A stretch of 64,000 nucleotides of DNA. It comes from Fimenecus sp051881435 (GTDB taxonomy: Bacteria > Bacillota > Clostridia > Oscillospirales > Acutalibacteraceae). Shown in pieces: positions 33,219 through 41,826 of this stretch (within the stretch, counting starts at the first letter, position 1; each line of letters starts with the position of its first letter). The stretch covers positions 13,652 to 77,651 of the forward strand of contig JBJEPW010000045.1 in the NCBI GenBank assembly GCA_051881435.1, read 5' to 3'. The notes below the pieces were generated by a model. The model did not search any database, was not told the DNA's origin, and was given only the letters and a program-made list of their open reading frames with translations. A program made the translations under genes and the position numbers.

Positions 33219-34652
33219 ATGTTAAAATCATCAAACAAAGTAGAAACAAACATCTACCAGCTTGAAGTTGCGATTGACGGTGCAGAGTTTGAAAAAGCCG
33301 TTCAGCAGGCTTATCTCAAACAGAGAAAGAATATCGCCGTTAAGGGCTTCAGAAAGGGCAAGGCTCCCAGAAGCTTTATTGAAAAGGTTTACGGTGAGGG
33401 CGTTTTCTATGAAGATGCGCTTGAAATCCTCTATCCCGATGCCGTAGGCGATGCAATTAAAGAGGCAGAGCTTGATGTTGTTGATACTCCCTCTGACCTT
33501 GAAGTTCCCGAAATCGGTAAAGACGGTGTAGTTCTTAAATTTAAAGTTACCGTAAAGCCTGAGGTTAAACTCGGTAAATATAAAGGCATTAAGGCAACCC
33601 GCCCTGCATCTAAGGTTACTGCCGACGAGGTTAAAACCGAACTTTCAAGAATGCAGGAGCAGAATTCCAGAATGGTAAGCATTGATGACAGAGCCGTTAA
33701 AAAGGACGATACTGTTATTATTGACTTTGAAGGCTTTGTTGACGGCGTTGCTTTTGAAGGCGGTAAGGCAGAAAGCTATAACCTTACCATCGGAAGCGGT
33801 GCATTTATCCCCGGCTTTGAGGATCAGATTATCGGCCGCAAAACAGGCGACGAGTTTGATGTTAATGTAACCTTCCCCGAGGATTATCAGGAGGACTTGG
33901 CGTCAAAGGATGCCGTATTTAAGATTAAGCTTCACGAAATCAGAAAGAAAGAGCTTCCTGCTCTTGATGATGAGTTTGTTAAGGATGTAAGCGAATTTGA
34001 TACTCTTGATGAGCTTAAAAAGAGCATAAAGGCTGACCTTGAAAAGGCAAAAAAGGAAGATGCCGATAATAAAGTTACAAATGACCTTTTAACAGAGGTT
34101 GCAAACGGTATTAAGGCTGAAATTCCCGCTTGTATGATTGAAAAGGCAATTGATGATATTGTAAGCGATTTTGATTACAGACTTCAGTCTCAGGGCCTCA
34201 ATCTTGACACATATCTTATGTACACAGGTATGGATAAGGATAAGTTCAGAGAAGGCTACAAGGAAAATGCAGAAAATCAGGTTAAACTTCAGTTAGCCCT
34301 TGAAGAAATTGTTAAGGCTGAAAATATCGAGGTTTCCGAGGACGACATAAACGCCGAATATGACAGACTTGCAAAAGCATATAATATGGAGGCTGATGTA
34401 ATCAAAAAGTCACTTCCCGCGGATGCAATTACAGGCGATATTAAGTCAAGAAAAGCAATTGAGCTTATTAAGGACAATGCTGTAATAACAGAGGAAAAAG
34501 CAACAGCTAAAAAGACTGCGGAAAAGAAAGAGCCGGCTGAGAAAAAGCCCGCTGCCAAGAAAAAGGCTGATACTGCCGCAAAGGAAGATAAGCCCGCCGC
34601 AAAAAAGCCCGCTGCTAAGAAAACTACAAAGAAAAAAGCAGACGAGGAATAA
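33219..34652 (+). CDS. tig: Trigger factor with Lys/Ala-rich C-terminal tail
   Basis: A 477-residue ribosome-bound chaperone. The ribosome-binding tail loop GFRKGKAP is at residues 43-50, the FKBP-type peptidyl-prolyl isomerase domain lies at about residues 155-240 (DDTVIIDFEGFVDG, FIPGFEDQIIG), and the helical C-domain runs to about residue 426. After that comes a tail of about 51 residues with 19 Lys plus Ala/Pro (PAAKKKADTAAK, KKPAAKKTTKKK), which most trigger factors lack. CAGGAGG precedes the ATG at 33219. The usual tig-clpP-clpX order follows. Confidence 0.96.
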   Translation: MLKSSNKVETNIYQLEVAIDGAEFEKAVQQAYLKQRKNIAVKGFRKGKAPRSFIEKVYGEGVFYEDALEILYPDAVGDAIKEAELDVVDTPSDLEVPEIGKDGVVLKFKVTVKPEVKLGKYKGIKATRPASKVTADEVKTELSRMQEQNSRMVSIDDRAVKKDDTVIIDFEGFVDGVAFEGGKAESYNLTIGSGAFIPGFEDQIIGRKTGDEFDVNVTFPEDYQEDLASKDAVFKIKLHEIRKKELPALDDEFVKDVSEFDTLDELKKSIKADLEKAKKEDADNKVTNDLLTEVANGIKAEIPACMIEKAIDDIVSDFDYRLQSQGLNLDTYLMYTGMDKDKFREGYKENAENQVKLQLALEEIVKAENIEVSEDDINAEYDRLAKAYNMEADVIKKSLPADAITGDIKSRKAIELIKDNAVITEEKATAKKTAEKKEPAEKKPAAKKKADTAAKEDKPAAKKPAAKKTTKKKADEE

Positions 34653-34711
34653 TTATCCGCTAAAAAAATTATATGTATAAGTGTTGAAGAATTGTCCAAT
34701 AATTTGGCGTG

Positions 34712-34731
34712 TAAGGCGGCATACCGTCTTA
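34712..34731 (+). promoter_or_regulatory. Hairpin between tig and clpP
   Basis: TAAGGCGG and CCGTCTTA form an 8-bp stem (one G-T pair) around CATA. No U-run follows, so it may be a processing or attenuation element. The 136-base gap holds no clear promoter or CtsR-type site. Confidence 0.35.
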
Positions 34732-34788
34732 ATGCTGCGGGCGATTCTTTAATGCTATTACCGTTACCCTAAACAGGAGGTTTTTATA

Positions 34789-35370
34789 ATGGCACTTGTA
34801 CCGTATGTTGTTGAACAAACAAGTAGGGGAGAAAGATCTTACGATATATTCTCAAGACTTTTAAATGACAGAATTATCGTATTGTCGGATGAGGTAAATG
34901 ACGCAACGGCTTCTCTTGTTGTTGCACAGCTTCTCTATCTTGAAGGGCAGGATAGTGAAAAGGATATCAGTCTTTATATTAACAGTCCGGGCGGTTCTGT
35001 TTCGGCAGGACTTGCAATTTATGACACAATGCAGTATATCAAATGCGATGTGTCAACCATTTGTATGGGTATGGCGGCAAGTATGGGCGCATTCTTACTT
35101 TCTTCGGGAGCAAAGGGAAAAAGATTTGCTCTGCCCAACAGTGAGATTATGATACACCAGCCCTCAGGCGGTGCGCAGGGTCAGGCAAGCGATATTAAAA
35201 TCACAGCCGACCATATTTTAAGAACCCGTGAAAGACTCAATAAAATTCTTGCCGAAAATACAGGTAAGCCTATTGAGCAAATTGCCGTTGATACCGAGCG
35301 TGATAATTGGCTCTCTGCTCAGGAGGCAATGGATTACGGCCTTGTTGACAAAGTTTTTTATAAAAGATAA
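34789..35370 (+). CDS. clpP: ATP-dependent Clp protease proteolytic subunit
   Basis: A 193-residue serine peptidase forming the 14-subunit chamber for ClpX. It shows YINSPGGSVSAGLAIYD (oxyanion region), MGMAASMGAFLLSSG with the catalytic Ser near residue 97, MIHQPSGGAQG with the catalytic His near 122, and DRDNW-like ERDNWLSAQEA with the Asp near 171. Starts after CAGGAGG. Followed by clpX after 17 bases. Confidence 0.98.
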   Translation: MALVPYVVEQTSRGERSYDIFSRLLNDRIIVLSDEVNDATASLVVAQLLYLEGQDSEKDISLYINSPGGSVSAGLAIYDTMQYIKCDVSTICMGMAASMGAFLLSSGAKGKRFALPNSEIMIHQPSGGAQGQASDIKITADHILRTRERLNKILAENTGKPIEQIAVDTERDNWLSAQEAMDYGLVDKVFYKR

Positions 35371-35387
35371 GCTTCAGGGAGATTTTT

Positions 35388-36686
35388 ATGGCACGAGATA
35401 ACGAAAAAGAAAGAGCTGTTCGCTGTTCCTTTTGCGGAAAAACTCAGGAACAGGTCGATAAGCTGATTGCCGGTCCCGGCGTATATATCTGCGATGAGTG
35501 CATCGAGCTTTGCATGGGAATAATTGATGAAAATGCAGAGCAAACTCATAAGCGTTCCGGGAAAAAGGTTAAGCTTGAAGAAAAGGTACTTCCCAAGCCG
35601 CATCAGATCAAGGCGGCGCTTGACGAATATGTTGTCGGTCAGGAAGAAGCTAAAAAAGCTCTCAGCGTTTCGGTTTATAATCATTATAAAAGAATATATC
35701 ACGGTAATGATGCCGGTGTGGAAATCCAAAAAAGCAATGTTGTACTTTTAGGACCTACCGGTGTGGGTAAAACCGTGCTTGCACAGACTCTTGCAAAAAT
35801 AATTGATGTTCCTTTTGCAATTGCGGATGCCACAACTCTTACAGAAGCAGGCTATGTGGGCGAGGATGTTGAAAATATTTTGCTTCGCCTTATTCAGGCC
35901 GCCGATTATGATGTTGAGAAGGCGGAACGGGGCATCATTTATGTTGATGAAATCGATAAAATTGCAAGAAAAAGCGAAAATCCGTCCATAACCCGTGATG
36001 TAAGCGGCGAGGGCGTTCAGCAGGCTTTGCTTAAAATACTTGAAGGCACCGTTTCCAATGTTCCACCGCAGGGCGGCAGAAAGCATCCACAGCAGGAGTT
36101 TATTCAGATTGACACCTCTAATATATTGTTTATCTGCGGCGGCGCTTTTGACGGCATTGAAAAAATCGTTGAAAAGCGTACAGGAAATTCAGGTATGGGC
36201 TTTGGTGCAGATATTAAGAATAAAGCGGAATTTGAGCAGGAGGACATTTATTCTAAGGTCATCGCCCAGGATTTGGTTAAGTACGGTCTTATTCCCGAGT
36301 TGGTGGGCAGAGTCCCCGTAATAACCGCTTTACAGCAGCTTACTAAAGAGGATTTAATAAGAATTCTTACAGAGCCTAAAAACGCTTTATTAAAGCAGTT
36401 TAAAGCATTGTTCAATATGGATGATGTTGAGCTTGAATTTACCGATGACGCTCTTAATGCAATTGCCGAAAAAACTCTTGAAAAGAAAACGGGTGCAAGA
36501 GGACTTCGCGGTATTATGGAAAATGTGCTTATGCCGATAATGTATGATACTCCCTCGGAACACACGATTGCAAAGGTAATTATCACCCGTGAATGTGTTG
36601 TTGACGGTGTTTCTCCTGAAATTATTAAGGACGAGGGAAGAAAACCCAACATACTCACTTCAAAGAGTATCGGTAAGGCGATATAA
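35388..36686 (+). CDS. clpX: ATP-dependent Clp protease ATP-binding subunit ClpX
   Basis: A 432-residue unfoldase. The N-terminal zinc finger (CSFCGKTQEQ, CDECIELC, residues 11-40) is followed by AAA+ motifs: GPTGVGKTVLAQ near residue 121, Walker B GIIYVDEIDKIA near 183, pore loop GYVGEDVENIL near 156, and the RKH loop PQGGRKHPQ near 229. It delivers unfolded substrates to ClpP. Full length. Not followed by lon, which is at 46994 here. Confidence 0.98.
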   Translation: MARDNEKERAVRCSFCGKTQEQVDKLIAGPGVYICDECIELCMGIIDENAEQTHKRSGKKVKLEEKVLPKPHQIKAALDEYVVGQEEAKKALSVSVYNHYKRIYHGNDAGVEIQKSNVVLLGPTGVGKTVLAQTLAKIIDVPFAIADATTLTEAGYVGEDVENILLRLIQAADYDVEKAERGIIYVDEIDKIARKSENPSITRDVSGEGVQQALLKILEGTVSNVPPQGGRKHPQQEFIQIDTSNILFICGGAFDGIEKIVEKRTGNSGMGFGADIKNKAEFEQEDIYSKVIAQDLVKYGLIPELVGRVPVITALQQLTKEDLIRILTEPKNALLKQFKALFNMDDVELEFTDDALNAIAEKTLEKKTGARGLRGIMENVLMPIMYDTPSEHTIAKVIITRECVVDGVSPEIIKDEGRKPNILTSKSIGKAI

Positions 36687-36694
36687 AGTTTAAT

Positions 36695-36721
36695 ATAAGC
36701 CACGGATTAACCGTGGCTTAT
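36695..36721 (+). terminator. Hairpin after clpX, weak terminator or pause
   Basis: ATAAGCCACGG and CCGTGGCTTAT form an 11-bp perfect stem around ATTAA. The downstream sequence (GGTTTGTC) has no U-run, so termination is doubtful; it could limit flow into the transporter gene. Confidence 0.45.
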
Positions 36722-36743
36722 GGTTTGTCAGGAAGAAATACAT

Positions 36744-37643
36744 ATGAAAACAAAAATTAAATCCACTGTTCTCCTTTTTTTAACTGCGATTATATGGGGC
36801 TTTGCCTTTGTTGCACAGCGAGTAGGTGCAGATTATGTGGGCACCTTTACCTTCAACGGAATTAGATTTCTGTTAGGCTCTTTTTCGCTGATACCTGTTA
36901 TTTTAGTATTTGAACGGGAAAAATATGATAAGCAGAAAATGCTTAAAACTTTCGCTGTTTCTGTTGCAGCAGGAACAATTCTCTTTATTGCCGCTTCGCT
37001 TCAACAATACGGAGTTGTTTTGACAGGAAGTGCAGGCAAAGCAGGATTTTTAACGGGACTTTATACTGTTCTTGTACCTGTAATAAGATTTTTAATGGGC
37101 AAAAAAACAGATATTTTAACATTTGTCGGAGCTTTTTTTGCTGTGGGCGGGCTTTTTCTTTTGTGTATGACAGGGGACAAGCTTACCTTTGGCAAGGGTG
37201 ATATTGTTTTAATTATAGGTGCCGTGTTCTGGGCTTTGCATATTCTTATAATTGATAAGTTCGTTAACGAAATAAGCCCGTTAAAATTCAGTATGCTTCA
37301 ATTCTTTGTTTGCGGTTTAATCAGTATGATAATTGCCTTGTTTACGGAGAATATTGAATTTACTGCCGTAAAATCAGCATTAGTACCGATTTTGTACGGT
37401 GGCTTAATGTCCGTAGGCGTTGCATATACCTGCCAGATTTTGGGACAAAAGGACGCTGACCCAACATTTGCTTCAATTGTTTTTTCAACCGAATCCGTTT
37501 TCAGTGCAATCGGCGGTGCAATAATACTTCACGAGATTATGAGCGGCAGAGGATATTTAGGTTGTGTTTTAATTTTTATAGGTATTGTTTTGTCACAACT
37601 GAATTTAAAAGAAATTTGCAACAAATTCCGTAACAAACAATAA
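36744..37643 (+). CDS. DMT superfamily transporter (EamA domains)
   Basis: A 299-residue inner-membrane protein with ten predicted helices in two EamA repeats: AIIWGFAFVAQRVGADYVG and FNGIRFLLGSFSLIPV in the first, FGKGDIVLIIGAVFWALHIL and LMSVGVAYTCQILGQKDADP in the second. Typical of drug/metabolite exporters; the substrate is unknown. I chose the ATG at 36744 with AGGAAG 8 bases upstream; an earlier in-frame ATG at 36720 falls in the hairpin after clpX. Confidence 0.9.
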   Translation: MKTKIKSTVLLFLTAIIWGFAFVAQRVGADYVGTFTFNGIRFLLGSFSLIPVILVFEREKYDKQKMLKTFAVSVAAGTILFIAASLQQYGVVLTGSAGKAGFLTGLYTVLVPVIRFLMGKKTDILTFVGAFFAVGGLFLLCMTGDKLTFGKGDIVLIIGAVFWALHILIIDKFVNEISPLKFSMLQFFVCGLISMIIALFTENIEFTAVKSALVPILYGGLMSVGVAYTCQILGQKDADPTFASIVFSTESVFSAIGGAIILHEIMSGRGYLGCVLIFIGIVLSQLNLKEICNKFRNKQ

Positions 37644-37677
37644 AAATGACACAATTATTACATTTTACTGTAAATCA

Positions 37678-37706
37678 TTGACAAAATATGTCACATAAAG
37701 TAAAAT
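37678..37706 (+). promoter_or_regulatory. Promoter of the sugar transferase gene
   Basis: TTGACA (37678-37683), 17-base spacer, TAAAAT (37701-37706). Confidence 0.8.
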
Positions 37707-37739
37707 ATCCAAAGCATTATATTCCTTTTGGAGGCATAT

Positions 37740-39119
37740 ATGAGAATACTTTTTAAATTTCAAAAAACAGTTGTTTTTGTAATAAAAGCATTGCTTTATC
37801 TGTTTTTAATCGGAACATTTTTTGTTATTTTCGGTACAGAGTATAATTGGATTTTAAGACCATCCAGAACAGCAGGCGTAATGCTTGTAACATTTTGTGT
37901 TCTCGAAGCGGCTCTGATTGCGGTTTACGGCGGCTTTTTGATAGGCAGGCTGAAAAGTAAACCGATTATAATCTCGATGTCTTTGGCGACGGTTATAACA
38001 GATTTAGTTACACACCTCCAATTGTGTATAATGAATGTTAATGAAAATCTTAATTCTCACTTTATATATGAGTCTCCCCATCTGTTACTGTTAGTTATTT
38101 GTATACAAATTGCTTTAATTATTCTTTTTGCATATTTCGGTAATCATGTCTTTTTCACAATAAATCCACCAGAAAAATGTTGTGTGATCATTTCATCAAA
38201 ATATGATTTGAATGAAATTGTTCCTAAAATTCGTAAATATAAAAAACAGTATTGCATAAACGATGTTATTATGTATAATTCACCTCAGATACTTGATGTG
38301 ATTTTGAGAAATGACACTGTATTTTTTGCCGGTGTACCTACAAATGACAGAACATATCTTGTTGAGTTTTGTTATGCAAATGCAAAAAATATTTACTATA
38401 ATTATGAAATATATGACCTTGTAGCCATGGGCGGCAGAAATGTGGTCTTAGATGATAAACCCGTATTTGCTGCACAGGTTCATGAAATGACCTTTGAGCA
38501 GCGTATATTAAAACGCGCTATGGATTTAATTGTTTCTTCGGTAGCTCTGATTGTTTTGAGTCCTCTTATGCTGGTATGCGCAATTGCTATCAAGCTTGAT
38601 GACGGTGGACCGGTATTTTATAAGCAGGACAGACTCACTTTACACAGGAAAGTCTTTCAAGTATATAAATTCAGAAGTATGCGTACTGATGCGGAAAAGA
38701 ACGGAGCGCAATGGGCAACAAAAGATGATGATCGAGTAACACGAGTCGGTAAAATATTGAGAAAATTCCGAATTGATGAATTGCCTCAGCTCATAAACAT
38801 TTTTAAAGGTGAAATGAGTTTGGTAGGTCCGCGTCCTGAACGTCCTGAACTTGCTGTGGAATTTGAAAGGGATTTGCCGCAATTCTCATATCGTCTTAAT
38901 GTTAAGGCCGGATTAACAGGTTTGGCACAAGTTTTGGGTAAATACAACACAACTCCTGCTGACAAATTGGCTATGGATTTAATTTATGTTGAAAAATTCA
39001 GTATCTGGTATGATATTAAGCTAATTTTACAAACTTTAACAGTGTTTTTGAAAGCCTCCGACAGTACAGAGGGTTTAAAAATGATTGATATAAGCGATGA
39101 GTTTAATATAATTTATTAA
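37740..39119 (+). CDS. Polyprenyl-phosphate sugar phosphotransferase (WbaP/CpsE type), stand-alone
   Basis: A 459-residue membrane enzyme that loads the first sugar-phosphate onto undecaprenyl phosphate for a surface polysaccharide. Four N-terminal helices (to about residue 135), a Rossmann-like middle domain (CVIISSKYDLNEIVPKI) and the transferase domain follow: KRAMDLIVSSVALIVLSPLM near residue 257, PVFYKQDRL, KFRSMRTDAEKNG near 312, FRIDELPQLINIFKGEMS near 342 and GPRPERPE. It has its own promoter and terminator, and no glycosyltransferase cluster is beside it, which is unusual. Confidence 0.93.
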   Translation: MRILFKFQKTVVFVIKALLYLFLIGTFFVIFGTEYNWILRPSRTAGVMLVTFCVLEAALIAVYGGFLIGRLKSKPIIISMSLATVITDLVTHLQLCIMNVNENLNSHFIYESPHLLLLVICIQIALIILFAYFGNHVFFTINPPEKCCVIISSKYDLNEIVPKIRKYKKQYCINDVIMYNSPQILDVILRNDTVFFAGVPTNDRTYLVEFCYANAKNIYYNYEIYDLVAMGGRNVVLDDKPVFAAQVHEMTFEQRILKRAMDLIVSSVALIVLSPLMLVCAIAIKLDDGGPVFYKQDRLTLHRKVFQVYKFRSMRTDAEKNGAQWATKDDDRVTRVGKILRKFRIDELPQLINIFKGEMSLVGPRPERPELAVEFERDLPQFSYRLNVKAGLTGLAQVLGKYNTTPADKLAMDLIYVEKFSIWYDIKLILQTLTVFLKASDSTEGLKMIDISDEFNIIY

Positions 39120-39124
39120 GTGTA

Positions 39125-39155
39125 GGCAGCAGTATTATCTGCTGCCTTCTTATTC
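39125..39155 (+). terminator. Intrinsic terminator of the sugar transferase gene
   Basis: GGCAGCAG (39125-39132) pairs with CTGCTGCC (39139-39146); TTCTTATTC follows. Confidence 0.85.
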
Positions 39156-39164
39156 TAATTTGTA

Positions 39165-39193
39165 TTGTTTATCACGGTGTTTTATGATATACT
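39165..39193 (+). promoter_or_regulatory. Promoter of the LCP-like / transglutaminase / folate operon
   Basis: TTGTTT (39165-39170), 17-base spacer, TATACT (39188-39193) with TGA directly before the -10. Confidence 0.65.
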
Positions 39194-39222
39194 ATTAAAA
39201 ATGATATTTTTTTGGTGTTGAA

Positions 39223-40059
39223 ATGCGTAAAAACGATATATTTAAAGAGAAAAATAAGAATAACGGTTCATTAAAGTATTTTATTATTGCTTTTGCTGTT
39301 TTTATTGTTGCTTTGGCGGCTGTTTCTGCTTATCTGTTTATGAGGTCTATTGATTTTGACTTCGGAAACCTGATAAATGCAGAAACGGATTCAACTTCCC
39401 AATCGGAAACTGAACCTGTAAGTATAACATATTCCGTGAATGATTTAAGCGGAAAGTGCTGTGTGCTTTTTATATGCGAGGATAATAACGGTAAACTGCA
39501 ATATGCCTTTTCGGTGGATACTGATTTCGGGGCAAAAAGTATGTTTATTAACGTTGTTGACGGGGCAGATAAAGCGGAATACAACGGCAGTTCGATAAGT
39601 TATACCGATTTGTATGAAAAATATCGTGTTGCCGGCGTAAAAGAAGCATTTTCTTTTTTGAATATTGTAGCTGAAAAATATGTTGTATTTGATAAAAATG
39701 CGTTCTTAACTTTCTTTTCGGAATTTGACGGTATTTCAGTGAATGTAAAAGAGAAAGTGGATTATAAATCCGATAGTTTTAACTTGGAGTTAGATACCGG
39801 AAAACAAATTCTGTCGGCAGAGTATTTGTATAAATATCTTGAAGTCAGCAACAACCAAACTAGGGCTTCGGTGATTTGCGATATTGTGTCGGGAGTTCTT
39901 CGACCGGAGTATACCGAGAAATCGGAACGCCTTTTCAATAAATTTGTAAATTCAACAAAAACCGATATTTCGGTAATTGACTATTCCGAGTTTATTAACA
40001 ATTTGATTGTATATTCAAAAGCTGAGGATAAGTTCCTCCCGCAGATTAAACAACCGTAG
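39223..40059 (+). CDS. Membrane-anchored protein, reduced LytR-CpsA-Psr-like domain
   Basis: A 278-residue protein: basic start, one helix (YFIIAFAVFIVALAAVSAYLF, residues 19-40), then an outer domain. From about residue 125 the pattern fits the C-terminal half of an LCP domain: GVKEAFSFLNIVAEKYVVFD, FFSEFDGISVNV and LDTGKQILSAEYLYKYLEVSN. The Arg residues and SIPRD/ND motifs needed by LCP phosphotransferases are not seen, so it may be a non-catalytic relative. Weak ribosome site (TTGGTGTTG). Eight bases before the transglutaminase gene. Assignment is moderate. Confidence 0.75.
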   Translation: MRKNDIFKEKNKNNGSLKYFIIAFAVFIVALAAVSAYLFMRSIDFDFGNLINAETDSTSQSETEPVSITYSVNDLSGKCCVLFICEDNNGKLQYAFSVDTDFGAKSMFINVVDGADKAEYNGSSISYTDLYEKYRVAGVKEAFSFLNIVAEKYVVFDKNAFLTFFSEFDGISVNVKEKVDYKSDSFNLELDTGKQILSAEYLYKYLEVSNNQTRASVICDIVSGVLRPEYTEKSERLFNKFVNSTKTDISVIDYSEFINNLIVYSKAEDKFLPQIKQP

Positions 40060-40067
40060 GAGATTTT

Positions 40068-41258
40068 ATGAAAAAACAATTAGCCGTTATAGTTGCATTG
40101 GTGATGTGCGCCGTATTGTTTTCCTTAACTACTGGGATTGATTTTGGGGAAAACGCTCAGGGCAGCATAAAGGAAAAAATGCAGGAGATTTTTTCCGGTA
40201 ATGAGGATGAAACCGCCCCCGATTCATTTGATTTTCAAGCTGAATTCGGCGGCAAAACAATGTATTATTATAACAATCTTGATGAAAATCTAAAAGAACA
40301 TTACATTACGCTCTATAAGATTGTAAAAAATTTTGAACCTAACTGCAATTTAGAGTTATCTCAATCCAATGCAGATAAGGTGTATTTGGCGGTATATTTT
40401 GATAATCCCGAGTTGTTTTGGATGAACAGTAATTATAAATATACGGAAACTAAAAATCATGTCAATATTAGCCTTGAGTATAAAAACACAAAGGAAGAAG
40501 CAGATGAGTTAACAAATTCTCTAAACAAAAAGGTTAATGAACTGATTACGGAATCTCAAAATTATTCAACTGCGTATGAAAAGGAAAAGTTCTTTCACGA
40601 TTATATATGCCTGAATACGGTTTACGATGAATCTACACTGGGCAATTTCGGTGGAACTGCTTATTATCCTTTACTTAACGGTAAAGCAATTTGCGAAGGC
40701 TACGCAAAGGCAATGCAGCTTTTGCTTGACAAATCGGGAATTGAGAATTATTTAATTGTGGGTGACGCAACAAGCGACGGCTCGACAGAAGCGCATATGT
40801 GGAACATTGTAAAAATCAACGGTAAGAATTATCACCTTGATGTAACTTGGGACGATTCTGATGATACCGATGAAATAAGCTATCGCTATTTTAATGTAAC
40901 GGACACTGATATTTTATATGATCATTCAAAGCTTTCACCTGAGAATAACAACTGTGTTTATACAGACGACAATTATTTTGTAAAAAGCGGCCGGTATTTG
41001 TATTCATTTAACGGTTACGATGAATTAACCGGCGTAACTGCCGAAGCTTTGAAATCAGGCAGAAATTATATTGAGTTCCGTTTCGACAAAAAGTCGGATT
41101 ATAACAGAGCTGTTTCTGTTTTGGAAAACGATAATAAGTTCTTTTCGTTTGTCCGTAACGCCGTAAAGAAAAGCGGGCGCAAGCTTGCGGTTAATAATAT
41201 TGAGTACATAAATGTTGACAACCTGAACTATATATGTTTGGTTTTTGTAGAGGAATGA
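40068..41258 (+). CDS. Secreted transglutaminase-like domain protein
   Basis: A 396-residue protein. Signal peptide/anchor MKKQLAVIVALVMCAVLFSL; a helical region to about residue 165; then a transglutaminase-like (papain-fold) core: HDYICLNTVYDES, NGKAICEGYAKAMQLLLDKSG (Cys near residue 214), EAHMWNIVKINGKNYHLDVTWDDS (His near 244, Asp near 259). These form a Cys-His-Asp triad. Such proteins are often peptidases or cross-linkers at the envelope. TAGGAGA precedes the ATG. folE starts 4 bases later. Confidence 0.9.
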   Translation: MKKQLAVIVALVMCAVLFSLTTGIDFGENAQGSIKEKMQEIFSGNEDETAPDSFDFQAEFGGKTMYYYNNLDENLKEHYITLYKIVKNFEPNCNLELSQSNADKVYLAVYFDNPELFWMNSNYKYTETKNHVNISLEYKNTKEEADELTNSLNKKVNELITESQNYSTAYEKEKFFHDYICLNTVYDESTLGNFGGTAYYPLLNGKAICEGYAKAMQLLLDKSGIENYLIVGDATSDGSTEAHMWNIVKINGKNYHLDVTWDDSDDTDEISYRYFNVTDTDILYDHSKLSPENNNCVYTDDNYFVKSGRYLYSFNGYDELTGVTAEALKSGRNYIEFRFDKKSDYNRAVSVLENDNKFFSFVRNAVKKSGRKLAVNNIEYINVDNLNYICLVFVEE

Positions 41259-41262
41259 TATT

Positions 41263-41826
41263 TTGGATAAAGAGAGAATTGAAAGAGCTTTCAGAGAAAT
41301 TCTGATAGCAATAGGAGAAGATCCCGACCGTGAGGGTTTGGTTGAAACGCCGAAACGAGTTGCGAATATGTATGAGGAAATTTTTTCAGGGCTTTATGAA
41401 AATCCCGAAAAGCACCTGAAAATGTTCCGTGAGGGACAAAGCGATGAAATTGTAATCGTCCGTGATATTCCCATGTATTCAATGTGTGAGCATCATTTTT
41501 TACCTTTCGTTGGCAAAGCGCACATTGCTTACATACCAAACGATGAGGGGCTTGTAATCGGGCTTTCAAAGCTTGCAAGAATAGTTAATACATATGCGCG
41601 CCGTCCGCAGTTGCAGGAGCGCCTTACAGCTCAGATTGCGGATTTCATTCAAAAGGAAATGGAACCGAGAGGCGTTGCTGTTGTTGTTGAGGCGGAGCAT
41701 CTTTGTATGACAATGCGGGGAATAAGAGCTGCGGGTTCAAAAACACAGACCTCTGCACTTCGCGGTATTATGAGAAAGGATGCACGGACAAGAGCCGAAG
41801 TTATGACTCTTTTGGGAATAAAATGA
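41263..41826 (+). CDS. folE: GTP cyclohydrolase I
   Basis: A 187-residue enzyme converting GTP to dihydroneopterin triphosphate, the first folate step. ETPKRVANMYEEIFSGL, MYSMCEHHFLPFVGKAH (zinc Cys and His) near residue 70, LSKLARIVNTYARRPQLQERL, and AEHLCMTMRGI (third zinc ligand) near 145. Starts with TTG; GAGGA lies upstream. Overlaps folP by 4 bases. Confidence 0.97.
   Translation: MDKERIERAFREILIAIGEDPDREGLVETPKRVANMYEEIFSGLYENPEKHLKMFREGQSDEIVIVRDIPMYSMCEHHFLPFVGKAHIAYIPNDEGLVIGLSKLARIVNTYARRPQLQERLTAQIADFIQKEMEPRGVAVVVEAEHLCMTMRGIRAAGSKTQTSALRGIMRKDARTRAEVMTLLGIK

Noticed and set aside
34499..34652. DNA repeat array or CRISPR-like repeat at the end of tig
   Set aside because: The repetition is at protein level (Lys/Ala/Pro), in frame with tig, with varying codons and no spacers.
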